Part shown: piece by piece, positions 18,146 through 26,927 of the stretch
How the letters are laid out: each line of letters begins with the position of its first letter
Numbering within the stretch: position 1 is the first letter of the stretch
Assembly: GCA_934717185.1 (NCBI GenBank)
Contig: CAKUYQ010000014.1
Span: 11,352 to 75,351 of the forward strand
Source of the DNA: an uncultured Bacteroidales bacterium
Lineage (GTDB): Bacteria; Bacteroidota; Bacteroidia; Bacteroidales; UBA932
Direction: 5' to 3'
DNA length: 64,000 bases
The notes under the pieces: generated by a model
Seen by the model: only the letters and a program-made list of their open reading frames with translations
Database searches by the model: none
Told to the model about the DNA's origin: nothing
Program-made: the position numbers and the translations under genes

Positions 18146-21100
18146 CTATTTATTACTTTCTAATTTTTTGAAACGTACATCAAGCTGCTGAAGTACATCG
18201 TCATCTTTCCCATTTGGGGTGTAATTGTCTTTAATGGATTTGTATGTGGCTTCAGCTTGTCCAAGGTTATTTTGGTCATAATACGAATCGCCCAATATTA
18301 TAAAACTCTTTGCCAACCAATATGTCTGCAGCGAGCCGGAGTCTGAAAATTTGAATACAAGATTCTCTACCTTTTCAAACTCACCTCCATCATATGCAGA
18401 CTTTATAAGCAGGTAGTTAGCCTCTGCTCCAACAGCTGTTTTAGGCTTTTTTGCAATAGATGCCAATTGTTGCTCTCCGCGTTTGGTGTCTCCGGTAAGC
18501 ATATAACATTTGGCAAGAATAAGCTGTGCTTCATCTTTTACTGTCTGTGCCGCTTTCGGAAATTCTTTTGTAACAGCCTGCGAGTTCTTTATAGCAAGAT
18601 CATAGTTCTTTAACTTGAATGCGGCGTTCATTATTCCTGTTGCCGCCAACAGCTTGTTGTTGTCTAATTTTGCTATCTGCTGCAGTGTTTCATAGCCCAT
18701 GAGCGCTTGTTCGAATTTCTGCAATCTGTATGAAAGTTCTGAATAGTTGAGTGTTGCAAGCTCCGAGAATGCCCCTTCTCCCTCCTCCATAACTCTTCTG
18801 TATGCTGTTATTGCATCCTCAGGTTTGTCCTGCTTCCTGTAACATTCTCCAAGATAGAAATTTGCATTTGCAATATATTTGCTCTGCGGGTATTTCTCTA
18901 TAAAATCGTTTAACAGTGTAGAGGCTTTTGCGTAGTTGCTGTTAAGGTATGTCTGCTCTGCTGCATTGTATATGATTGTCTCTCTTTCGCTTGCACTTTT
19001 GTGGCTTGACAAGCCTATCTCATCTATGTAGTCTATAAACTCCTGTGGCCTGTTAAGAGACTGATAGATGCTCTCCATTCCTGCGAGTGCGCTCTCCGCC
19101 TCCTCGGACGACGGTGATTTTTCAACAATCTCCTTGTAGTAGGAGAGGGCTTTGTCGGGAAGCTGAAGATTGGAATAGATCATTCCCAACTCAAGCATAG
19201 ATTTATAGTGATATGTGCTGTCTCCCGATTCTTGCAGCAACCTGTTAAAGACAGTTACGGCCTCCTCATCCTTAACGGATTGTACAAGTGTGCGGCCAAG
19301 TTCGTATAGCGATTGCGAGAAGTATGCGGAGCCTGAGTATTTGTTGTCTGTGATCTCCCTTAGCAGCGCAATCTTTTTGTCTTGTTTTGCAACCAATCCG
19401 TAGCATATAGCTGCCTGATATGGTGCATAAAGGTCTTTATAGCTGTTGATTACTCCGGCTTTTTCGTAAATCTCCGCGGCTTTGGTGTACTCTTTTGTCA
19501 TAAACCGGCAGTCGCCTATGCGAGACATAGCCTCAACCGCAAGTGGATCATCGTCGGGAACTACATATAAAAATTGGTTGAAATCTCTCTCTGCCTCCTG
19601 ATATTTGCCAAGTTTGAAATTGATGTAGCCGGAGTTGAAGAAAGAGATGGAGTACTCTCCGCTCTCTTTAAACTGAGGGTTGGCCCTAAGTGTGTTAAGC
19701 TGCGCCGATGCCTCGGCGTATTTGCCTGTCCTGTAAAGACATTCAGCTAACCAGAACTCGGCCAAATTGGCTAAGTCTTCGTTGTTTCCTTTGTCTGTTG
19801 CAGTAAGGAAAAACGGAATTGCTGCATTGTAGCCGCTGTTGTCTACCAATTGTATACCTCTTAAAAAGGAGGCTTTCTGTATGTTGTTGATGATATTCTG
19901 ATCCTTGTTAGATACTCTGTCCAAAGCTGTTAATGCGTCTGCATAGTTTCTTTCAAGAAGGAATGCTGTTGCAATATAGTTATATATCTCATCTGCCTTT
20001 GCCTGCGTATAGGTAAAGGTTTTAAGGTACTTGTACAGAGGCTCGACTGCTCTGTTTATATCAAAGCACAATTTGGCATAGTTGAAGTAGGCATCCTCTT
20101 TAATTGAACGGTCGCTGTCCATCTGTGATGCTTTGTAAAATGCGTCTTTTGCAGCATATTTGTTCTTTAGCTGTATATAGCTGTTGCCGGAAAAATAGTA
20201 TGCGCTCTGTACTAATGAGTCCAAATGGTTACGGTTCTTTGAATAGCCGGAATATGCGGCGTTCTCTGTTACCTTCTCAAAACTCTCTACCGCCTCTTTG
20301 TACATCTTTTGCTGATAAGACATTATGCCTGAGTAGAAATTGTCGGATGAGGTAAGTTTTACGCCGCTGTCTGAGTATAACTTAAAGTATTGTTGGGCTT
20401 TGTTTGTATTACTCTCCTGATAATAAGCCTCGGACAGCATCCTCGCAACCTTCGGTCTGTACTCATCAGATACGCTGTTGTACAGCCTTTCACCCTTTTG
20501 TGTTACATATTCGTAGTCTCCAAGCATAAACTTGCACTCAAAAATATGGTACCCTGCAAGCATCTCAAACCTTTGGTCCGCTGTTGATGCGCTAAGATAC
20601 GGAATGGCCTCTTTAAAATTTTGCTCGGAATAGAGAATGTAGCCAAGGTAATATTGAGATGCCGTAAGGTATTTTCTGCTCTTTACGGTACCCTTGAGGC
20701 TCTCTATAAGTGCCTTGAATTCAGATGCGCTCTGCCTCTGCTCTCCAACTCTCATAAGACAGTAGGCATGTCTGAATCTATAGTCCGGAGTCTCTTCTCG
20801 CGAGATGTTGTTAACCTTGTTAAGATAGGTGAGCGATTTTGCATAATTGCTGTTATCAAAAAGAGATATGGCGTATTGTAGGTAGATTTTGTCCAACATA
20901 GAGGAAACAGGGTGCTCTTTAGCGTATTTGGCTATTGTCTCATCTATGCCGGCCGTTTGAGTATGTATTTTGCAAAGGACTATGTATCCCTCTATCTGGC
21001 TTGCAGACAAAGAGGTTGAACCGCTGGTACTTAGTTTTTCAAATTCGGCTAAAGCCATGGAGTAAATTCTGTTGTTGTACAGTTGGAGCGCCTCCTTTTC

Positions 21101-21235
21101 ACGCGAATTACTGCTGTAATTATAACTGTAATTTGCCTTACAGTCTGGCTTATAAAGACCGGAGGCATTAAGCGCAACTCCTGTTGATAAAGATATCAGC
21201 AGAGCCATAGATATAGTACTCTTTTTGTAATTCAT
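18146..21235 (-). CDS. large exported TPR-repeat protein
   Basis: A 1029-residue protein with a signal peptide, made almost entirely of tetratricopeptide repeats. Typical units are ALAEFEKLS, YYLGYILYSEQNFKEAIPYL, DEAVTVFNRLL-like helices and YLGECYRKQDKPEDAITAYRRV. It is reminiscent of YbgF/BamD-type periplasmic scaffolds but much longer. Translationally close (8 bp) to the beta-barrel gene, it is probably a periplasmic partner of that barrel. A -7 box (TATTTTTG on the minus strand, 21284-21291) lies 48 bp before the start. Confidence 0.75.
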   Translation of the reverse strand: MNYKKSTISMALLISLSTGVALNASGLYKPDCKANYSYNYSSNSREKEALQLYNNRIYSMALAEFEKLSTSGSTSLSASQIEGYIVLCKIHTQTAGIDETIAKYAKEHPVSSMLDKIYLQYAISLFDNSNYAKSLTYLNKVNNISREETPDYRFRHAYCLMRVGEQRQSASEFKALIESLKGTVKSRKYLTASQYYLGYILYSEQNFKEAIPYLSASTADQRFEMLAGYHIFECKFMLGDYEYVTQKGERLYNSVSDEYRPKVARMLSEAYYQESNTNKAQQYFKLYSDSGVKLTSSDNFYSGIMSYQQKMYKEAVESFEKVTENAAYSGYSKNRNHLDSLVQSAYYFSGNSYIQLKNKYAAKDAFYKASQMDSDRSIKEDAYFNYAKLCFDINRAVEPLYKYLKTFTYTQAKADEIYNYIATAFLLERNYADALTALDRVSNKDQNIINNIQKASFLRGIQLVDNSGYNAAIPFFLTATDKGNNEDLANLAEFWLAECLYRTGKYAEASAQLNTLRANPQFKESGEYSISFFNSGYINFKLGKYQEAERDFNQFLYVVPDDDPLAVEAMSRIGDCRFMTKEYTKAAEIYEKAGVINSYKDLYAPYQAAICYGLVAKQDKKIALLREITDNKYSGSAYFSQSLYELGRTLVQSVKDEEAVTVFNRLLQESGDSTYHYKSMLELGMIYSNLQLPDKALSYYKEIVEKSPSSEEAESALAGMESIYQSLNRPQEFIDYIDEIGLSSHKSASERETIIYNAAEQTYLNSNYAKASTLLNDFIEKYPQSKYIANANFYLGECYRKQDKPEDAITAYRRVMEEGEGAFSELATLNYSELSYRLQKFEQALMGYETLQQIAKLDNNKLLAATGIMNAAFKLKNYDLAIKNSQAVTKEFPKAAQTVKDEAQLILAKCYMLTGDTKRGEQQLASIAKKPKTAVGAEANYLLIKSAYDGGEFEKVENLVFKFSDSGSLQTYWLAKSFIILGDSYYDQNNLGQAEATYKSIKDNYTPNGKDDDVLQQLDVRFKKLESNK

Positions 21236-21283
21236 TTGAATGAAATATATTGTTAAACAACTTTAAAAGCAATTTCTGTATGG

Positions 21284-21291
21284 CAAAAATA
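21284..21291 (-). promoter_or_regulatory. putative -7 box of the TPR / beta-barrel operon
   Basis: The minus strand reads TATTTTTG. A -33 box is not evident. Confidence 0.4.
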
Positions 21292-21310
21292 TAAATTGCA
21301 ACGTAAAAAT

Positions 21311-22573
21311 ATGAAACTGAACATGAAAATCTTTGAAATTAATTCGTCCAATTATAAATTTGCAAGAAATAATTCATTCAAAATAATGCCAAACTTTGAT
21401 ATTTACGGCAAACAAATAGAGGATTGTGAGGATTTTAACATGAATGACACCTCTTTGCCCATTAATGAAGACAGTAAGGATGATTTTAATCTTCTTCCCG
21501 ACAATAATCGGGAGGCGTTTGATGATGTACCGTACGATGAAATTAATATAGAATCTCATGAGGAGTTTAATGGGGAGGAGTCTTATGGCGAATTTAATGA
21601 CGGTTTTCATGATGGGGAGAGTGCGGAGCCGTTTGTTGAGGAGATTAATGATACTGTTACAGATGAAGTGGCTGTTGATAGGATAATTACAGATGATAAG
21701 CCTGGGAATTACGAATCTGCTTTAAAGAGTGGTGTTGTGGATGATAAGGTTGCAGATGGTAAATCTGTTGGTGTAGAGTGCGATACTGTTGGTGTGGAGG
21801 CTGTAAAGGAGGAGTGTGTAAAAGATAATGGGAAAGAGGACGGAACTGAGAATATTGATGAAAATGCCGTGAAACAGAATGATATTGTTGAAAAAGCAGG
21901 GGAGAATTTGATAAGATTAAGCGGCGTTGATATATTCAATGGCGGAAACCTTATACTTTCCAATGTGCATTTTGAAGTTGACAGAGGTGAGTTTGTATAT
22001 ATCATTGGTAAGGTTGGAAGCGGTAAAAGTTCTGTAATAAAATCACTTATCTGCGAATTGCCAATAGAGGGGGGAAAAGCGGAGGTATGCGGTTACAATC
22101 TGCACAAGATTAAGAATAAAGAGATTCCGTATCTAAGGCGCGAGGTAGGTGTTGTGTTTCAAGACTTTCAGTTGCTGATGGATCGTTCTGTAAATGATAA
22201 CTTGGAGTTTGTCCTTAGTGCAACAGGCTGGAAGAGGGAGAGTGAAAGGATTGAGAGGGTAAATGAGGTTTTGGAGATGGTAGGTCTGCAGACAAAAGCG
22301 CACAAGATGCCGCACCAGCTCTCCGGAGGAGAACAGCAGCGTATTGCAATTGCAAGGGCGCTACTCAATAATCCAAAACTTATTTTGGCAGATGAGCCAA
22401 CCGGCAATTTGGATAAGGAGACCGCCCACGGTATAATGGAGCTGTTAATGAAGATTCACAGAGAGGAAAAACCTGCAATAGTAATGGTAACCCATAATAC
22501 AGAGCTGTGCAGGGATTTTCCCGGGCGTATAATGTTGTGCAAGGATAACTCTCTTGTGGAATACAAAGGATGA
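21311..22573 (+). CDS. ftsE: FtsE-like ABC ATPase with a long acidic N-terminal extension
   Basis: A 420-residue protein. Residues from about 200 to the end form a complete ABC ATPase of the FtsE/LolD type: Walker A IGKVGSGKSS, Q-loop VVFQDFQLL, signature LSGGEQQR, Walker B LILADEPTGNLD, H-loop VTHN. The first 200 residues are acidic, Val/Glu/Asp-rich and repetitive, and FtsE is normally only about 220-230 residues. I chose the ATG at 21311; an upstream TTG (21296) is less likely. No ftsX is adjacent. Its first codons (21319-21351) are identical to a 33-bp stretch at 48704-48736. Confidence 0.75.
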   Translation: MKLNMKIFEINSSNYKFARNNSFKIMPNFDIYGKQIEDCEDFNMNDTSLPINEDSKDDFNLLPDNNREAFDDVPYDEINIESHEEFNGEESYGEFNDGFHDGESAEPFVEEINDTVTDEVAVDRIITDDKPGNYESALKSGVVDDKVADGKSVGVECDTVGVEAVKEECVKDNGKEDGTENIDENAVKQNDIVEKAGENLIRLSGVDIFNGGNLILSNVHFEVDRGEFVYIIGKVGSGKSSVIKSLICELPIEGGKAEVCGYNLHKIKNKEIPYLRREVGVVFQDFQLLMDRSVNDNLEFVLSATGWKRESERIERVNEVLEMVGLQTKAHKMPHQLSGGEQQRIAIARALLNNPKLILADEPTGNLDKETAHGIMELLMKIHREEKPAIVMVTHNTELCRDFPGRIMLCKDNSLVEYKG

Positions 22574-22586
22574 TATAGCTTATATT

Positions 22587-23216
22587 ATGACAGAGGAAGA
22601 GAGACGAAAAAAAATATTCGATTGGTTTAAGGCAAATATGCCAAACGCAAAATCTGAGTTGCAGTTCGATTCACCGTTCCAGCTTATTATTGCAGTAATA
22701 CTGTCTGCCCAATGTACGGACAAACGGGTTAATATGTACACTCCAGCTATCTTTAAGAGATTTCCAACTCCACAATCTTTGGCAGACGCCTCTGTTGAGG
22801 AGATATTCAGTTATATTTCATCTATATCTTTTCCAAACAATAAGGCAAAGCATCTTAAAGGGTTGGGGGAGATGCTTGTCTCAAGGTTCAATTCTATTGT
22901 CCCGTCTACTGTTGATGAGCTTGAACAGCTGCCGGGTGTTGGCCGCAAAACTGCAAATGTGGTTGCCTCCGTTGTTTATGGTGCACCTGTCATAGCTGTT
23001 GACACACATGTCTTTAGAGTCGCTCACAGGTTGGGACTGTCCAACGGTTCAACCCCTTTTGCCGTTGAGGAGGATCTTACTGCAATGATTCCCGAATGTG
23101 ACAGAGCAGATGCCCACCACTGGCTAATTCTCCACGGCAGATATATCTGTACCGCACGAAAGCCCAAATGCACCGAGTGCGGCGTTGCCGAGTGGTGTAA
23201 AAAGGAAAACAGATAA
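22587..23216 (+). CDS. nth: endonuclease III, base-excision DNA glycosylase/AP lyase
   Basis: A 209-residue protein. The helix-hairpin-helix LPGVGRKTANVV contains the catalytic lysine, the catalytic aspartate is in VDTHVFRVAHR, and the C-terminal 4Fe-4S loop has the C-x6-C-x2-C-x5-C spacing (CTARKPKCTECGVAEWC). It removes oxidised pyrimidines and nicks the abasic site. The ATG at 22587 lies 13 bp after the FtsE-like gene; an upstream TTG would overlap that gene. Confidence 0.95.
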   Translation: MTEEERRKKIFDWFKANMPNAKSELQFDSPFQLIIAVILSAQCTDKRVNMYTPAIFKRFPTPQSLADASVEEIFSYISSISFPNNKAKHLKGLGEMLVSRFNSIVPSTVDELEQLPGVGRKTANVVASVVYGAPVIAVDTHVFRVAHRLGLSNGSTPFAVEEDLTAMIPECDRADAHHWLILHGRYICTARKPKCTECGVAEWCKKENR

Positions 23217-23647
23217 CTATTAAAGAATACAAAGGTACACCTAAGAGTGATTTTACATATTTGTATAGTCCAACAAGTAATACTATATGGCACAGAGCAC
23301 TTGCAGTAGAGGTAGACAAAGTTGGACATGAATTGGCACACTTATGGTACAAACATACATATCCTAATATAAGTTTAAATAATAATTTGAATTCTGAGCT
23401 TATATCAACGCTTGCAGAATTGGTCTATTCAATAGATACTTATAACGGAAAATACTACTTGATGTCGCGCTTTGAAACTGGTGATATTGAGAATAAAATT
23501 AAACCTTTTTGGGATAATCCGAATTCCGAAAATTTGGATAAATATTTAGAAGTATTTAAAGATAAGCGACCGGAATATAATAATTTTGTATTTGATAGGG
23601 GTTCATTTTTAGGACAGGTAGAGAATTTTAAAAATTTGTTCAGATAA
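23201..23647 (+). pseudogene. 5'-truncated fragment with an HExxH motif
   Basis: The frame opens after a stop at 23198 that lies inside nth. It has no ATG or GTG before the coherent sequence starts (ITIKEYKGTPKSDFTYLY, then DKVGHELAHLWYKH); the first usable codon is a TTG at 23261. GHELAH fits the HExxH zinc-peptidase signature used by several C-terminal toxin domains. About 145 codons remain. I read it as the 3' end of a larger, lost gene, possibly a polymorphic toxin, followed by a secreted partner. Confidence 0.5.
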
Positions 23648-23660
23648 TAATTTAATATTG

Positions 23661-24293
23661 ATGGGTATGAAAAAATTATTGTTTTTTCTAATTGCAACTG
23701 TATGTGCTAATGTGTTAATGTCACAGGAGTTACAAGACTATTATTGTAACGAAACAGTGTCGGGGAATAAATATATGTATACTGTAAAGAAAGACAGAAG
23801 TGGTAAAGAATTTACTCTCAAAAATGTAAATAATGTAGAGTATGTTGCAATAAATGGTCAACAGCGTCATATCACTACAGAGTTTGTCAGTCTTTTAAAG
23901 TTGAACGACCCTAATGTGGTAATAGAGGCAATAGAGGCTGTATTCAGCAAAGAGGAGATATTGGAGATGGCTAAGGCTTGTATTGAATTTAAAAGGAAGA
24001 ACTATAATGGCAACTCTAAGTATTCATATTTCTATGGTTTTTGCCCTGATGTAGACAAGGATGGCAAGATAGTTAATTTGAGAATTGAGTTTTATGGTAG
24101 TAATACAATGAAGAATGTCCCTCCACAAAAGATAGAGCAGCTGGAGGATTATATAAAAGAGCATGCTGTTTATACCGTAAAGGATAAGGAAAGAGTGGCG
24201 CGTTTGCAGATTATAGGGGCACAACCTATAGAGGTTGATGTAAACAATACGGATTATAGCTTTGAACTTATGTACGATACAAAGAAATACTAA
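23661..24293 (+). CDS. exported protein of unknown function
   Basis: About 210 residues. The N-terminal signal peptide (KKLLFFLIATVCANVLMSQ) is followed by a mixed alpha/beta domain (VEYVAINGQQRHITTEFV, YFYGFCPDVDKDGKIVNLRIEF, VARLQIIGAQPIEVDVNN). I do not recognise the family. It starts 13 bp after the HExxH fragment. It could be an immunity-type partner; nothing in the sequence proves it. Confidence 0.55.
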   Translation: MGMKKLLFFLIATVCANVLMSQELQDYYCNETVSGNKYMYTVKKDRSGKEFTLKNVNNVEYVAINGQQRHITTEFVSLLKLNDPNVVIEAIEAVFSKEEILEMAKACIEFKRKNYNGNSKYSYFYGFCPDVDKDGKIVNLRIEFYGSNTMKNVPPQKIEQLEDYIKEHAVYTVKDKERVARLQIIGAQPIEVDVNNTDYSFELMYDTKKY

Positions 24294-24355
24294 GTGCAAA
24301 GCTACCTGTAAGATGGCAATTGAATGGCTTGTCGGGAAGTGAAGGATGATTAATC

Positions 24356-24388
24356 AAAGGCTGCAGTGAATAAGCTGCGGCCTTTTTT
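24356..24388. terminator. hairpin between the convergent genes at 24.3 kb
   Basis: AAAGGCTGCAG pairs with CTGCGGCCTTT and is followed by T's on the plus strand; the A-run on the left lets it serve the minus-strand DUF456 gene as well. Confidence 0.65.
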
Positions 24389-24407
24389 GCGTGCGTAGTG
24401 GCAGCTG

Positions 24408-24884
24408 TTAGAAGAATACAGCTGAAATGGCTATGTATATGAGATAGATGGAGATGGCTAATTTTAACAGCGTACTTGCCAAAAATCCTATAAATGAGCC
24501 TAACCCTGAGATAAGTGCCTTGCCAAAATCTTTTCCGCCAATAAGTTCCCCTATAACAGCTCCCAAGAAAGGGCCTAATATTATGCCAAAAGGCAGAAAG
24601 AACATCCCTATTATTGTTCCGGCAAGACAGCCTCGGCTTCCCCATCTGCTACCACCCATCATCTTGCTGCCAAAAGAGGGAACAATATAATCCAAAACCT
24701 GTACAACAGCTACAACAACCAACAGAACAAGAAGGTAAGTTATGGAAAACGGCTCTTTATCTGTAAAATGGAGCAGCAGTATTCCAACGTATGAGAGCGG
24801 TGGCCCCGGAATAACCGGAACGAAACAGCCTACAAAACCTGCTAACAGACAGATGGCAGATAATATGTACAATACTATATCCAT
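24408..24884 (-). CDS. DUF456 family membrane protein
   Basis: A 158-residue integral membrane protein with four to five hydrophobic helices and the Gly-rich motifs of the family (LAGFVGCFVPVIPGPPLSY near the start; GTIIGMFFLPFGIILGPFLG in the middle). Function is unknown in characterised genomes. It is divergent from the Xer recombinase gene. Confidence 0.85.
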   Translation of the reverse strand: MDIVLYILSAICLLAGFVGCFVPVIPGPPLSYVGILLLHFTDKEPFSITYLLVLLVVVAVVQVLDYIVPSFGSKMMGGSRWGSRGCLAGTIIGMFFLPFGIILGPFLGAVIGELIGGKDFGKALISGLGSFIGFLASTLLKLAISIYLIYIAISAVFF

Positions 24885-24895
24885 AAAAACTTTGC

Positions 24896-24903
24896 TACAT
24901 TTG
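24896..24903 (+). promoter_or_regulatory. putative -7 box of the Xer gene
   Basis: TACATTTG lies 67 nt before the ATG at 24971. The -33 box is unclear. Confidence 0.4.
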
Positions 24904-24970
24904 CATCTAATAATAAGCTGTTGATATGTGGCTTATTGCCACGTTAAAAATCAGACAGCTTTAGGTTTAA

Positions 24971-25996
24971 ATGCATATTATGGCTGCAAACATAAGTTGG
25001 AACGATATTCTCAAGGACTACTGTGCCTACCTCAAATTGGAATTATCTCTCAGTAACAATAGCGTGAACGCTTATAAATCAGATGTTTCCAACCTGTTAG
25101 CTTTTGTAGCCGGCGAGAGTGTCAAATCCGGCAGCACCAATGGCAAAGATAATAATTTAACTTTACCTGTAAGTCATCCTGTGACAAAATCAGATATAGA
25201 TTCTTTTTTTGCGCGTAGGATGGAGGAGGGGATGACCATTCGTTCACAGTCTCGTTATCTAAGCTCCTTTAGATCTTTCTTTGCGTTTATAAGTGAGAGA
25301 TACGAAGATTTGGGAATTGGAAATCCGGTAACAGGTATGGAGACCCCTAAGCTCTCGCGCAAACTTCCAAATGTTTTGTCGGTGAAAGAGATAGAGGCAA
25401 TTCTTGGCAGTTTTGATCTCTCCACGGCAGAGGGGGTGCGGAACAGGGCTATAGTTGAGATGCTCTATTCTTGCGGATTGAGGGTGAGCGAACTTGTAAA
25501 TCTTAAGATGAACGACCTTTTCCTAAAGGACAATTATATTAGAGTCGTAGGCAAGGGAAACAAACAGAGATTAGTGCCAATAGGGGAGTATGCTGTAACT
25601 TCTGTTAAGAACTATCTACCTATACGTTGGGAAACTCTTGTTGATGCCGGTGAGAGGCGTGGAAAGCACACAGATGAACGGGCCGTCATCAGCCGTATAG
25701 CCGCAGATTCAGACGAGACGCTTTTTCTTAACAGGCGTGGCGGCAAAATATCAAGGGAGATGATCTTTACAATTATAAAGAATGCAGCAAAATCTGTAGG
25801 AATTACCAAACAGATCTCGCCGCACACATTCAGACACTCCTTTGCCACTCATCTTGTTGAAAACGGCGCAGATCTGCGTGTAGTTCAAGAGATGTTAGGG
25901 CATGAGAGCATACTCACAACGGAAATCTATACCCATGTAAGCCGGGAAGTCTGGATGAAAGATATCCTCTCCAAACACCCTTTGGCAGGGCATTAG
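24971..25996 (+). CDS. xerD: tyrosine recombinase XerC/XerD family
   Basis: A 341-residue protein. The N-terminal SAM-like core-binding domain (ILKDYCAYLKLELSLSNNSV) is followed by a catalytic domain with Arg in SCGLRVSELVNL, the HxxR box SPHTFRHSFATHLVENG, the second His in GHES and the nucleophile Tyr in TEIYTHV. It resolves chromosome dimers at dif together with FtsK. It is about 40 residues longer than usual because of two insertions, near residues 45-65 and 215-240. XerC versus XerD cannot be decided here; an in-frame second ATG at 24980 is also possible. Confidence 0.85.
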   Translation: MHIMAANISWNDILKDYCAYLKLELSLSNNSVNAYKSDVSNLLAFVAGESVKSGSTNGKDNNLTLPVSHPVTKSDIDSFFARRMEEGMTIRSQSRYLSSFRSFFAFISERYEDLGIGNPVTGMETPKLSRKLPNVLSVKEIEAILGSFDLSTAEGVRNRAIVEMLYSCGLRVSELVNLKMNDLFLKDNYIRVVGKGNKQRLVPIGEYAVTSVKNYLPIRWETLVDAGERRGKHTDERAVISRIAADSDETLFLNRRGGKISREMIFTIIKNAAKSVGITKQISPHTFRHSFATHLVENGADLRVVQEMLGHESILTTEIYTHVSREVWMKDILSKHPLAGH

Positions 25997-26017
25997 GAGA
26001 TAAGTGTATTGTGACTT

Positions 26018-26380
26018 TTATTCTGTGGTCTTGATGATTTTACAACGAACTTTATGGCTTTCTATGAAATTTACTACTCGCCAAAAAAGATCTTCTATTT
26101 CATCGGGAGGGCACTCCTCTCCATCTGTGTAATTTTTGAAATGTTTTTTTATGTATTTGGGAAGATCTGTTAGTTTTGTTTTGTGTGCTCTTGAAATGCA
26201 ATATGCGCTGTCTGCGTCAACAACGGCAATCTTAACTATTTTTGGAGGTCTTCTATTGTAAACAAACTTAACTATAAGGTTTTTATTGTAGTCAAAGCCA
26301 ACATTAAGCCATGAATCAGTTGTATCAAACTCGTAAGATGCCAAAGATTCATCCAATAATATTTTTATGTCAGTTTCCAT
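26018..26380 (-). CDS. hypothetical protein, 120 residues
   Basis: A soluble, unrecognised protein with no signal peptide (METDIKILLDESLASYEF, then a beta-rich stretch and a basic region with KTKLTDLPKYIKKHFKNY). It converges on xerD and is followed upstream by the 104-bp tandem repeat. It is an isolated gene in an accessory pocket. Confidence 0.5.
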   Translation of the reverse strand: METDIKILLDESLASYEFDTTDSWLNVGFDYNKNLIVKFVYNRRPPKIVKIAVVDADSAYCISRAHKTKLTDLPKYIKKHFKNYTDGEECPPDEIEDLFWRVVNFIESHKVRCKIIKTTE

Positions 26381-26440
26381 AATTCTTAGAGCTTTGTAGT
26401 TATGTCTCTTGTAATAGCCTTAAAGAGGCGTATCTAACCA

Positions 26441-26839
26441 AAATACGCCCCATGTACAACTTACTAAAGTGCGAAAGTTGTATGATGGCTTTGTCTAAAT
26501 AGCGCGTAATATGCAACGCGCCAAAAATAGAGCTGTTTTTTTGAAAATACGCCCCATATACAACTTACTAAAGTGCGAAAGTTGTATGTTGGCTTTGTTT
26601 AAATAGCGCGTAATATGCAACGCGCCAAAAGTAGAGCTGTTTTTTTTGAAAATACGCCCCATGTACAACTTACTAAAGTGCGAAAGTTGTATGTTGGCTT
26701 TGTTTAAATAGCGCGTAATATGCAACGCGCCAAAAATAGAGCTGTTTTTTTGAAAATACGCCCCATGTACAACTTACTAAAGTGCGAAAGTTGTATGTTG
26801 GCTTTGTTTAAATAGCGCGTAATATGCAACGCGCCAAAA
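26441..26839. repeat. 104/105-bp tandem repeat, about 3.8 units
   Basis: Units start at 26441, 26545, 26650 and 26754 and differ at only a few positions. Each unit has two hairpins: TACAACTT...AAGTTGTA and GCGCGT...ACGCGC. The last unit runs into the palindromic element P2, whose left arm is contributed by the repeat. The +1 period of one unit breaks any shared reading frame. Confidence 0.9.
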
Positions 26840-26920
26840 TGTGAGATTCCCGCAGCGTACAAACGTACGTGAGGAGAATCGAATCATGAAGGCAAGGCCG
26901 CAGATTACGATGCTATTTAA
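26807..26920. repeat. palindromic intergenic element, copy P2
   Basis: The outer arms TTAAATAGC and GCTATTTAA enclose the conserved tip at 26850-26875 (CCGCAG, stem CGTAC / GTACG with loop AAAC, TGAGGA). The middle stem is GATTC / GAATC. It lies directly downstream of guaA. Confidence 0.75.
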
Positions 26921-26927
26921 CAAAGAG

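Noticed and set aside
26495..26725. 76-residue minus-strand ORF in the tandem repeat
   Set aside because: It only reads through two repeat units; the 104/105-bp periods shift frame, so no protein is conserved across units.
26441..26839. CRISPR array
   Set aside because: The units are contiguous 104/105-bp tandem copies without short repeat-plus-unique-spacer structure.
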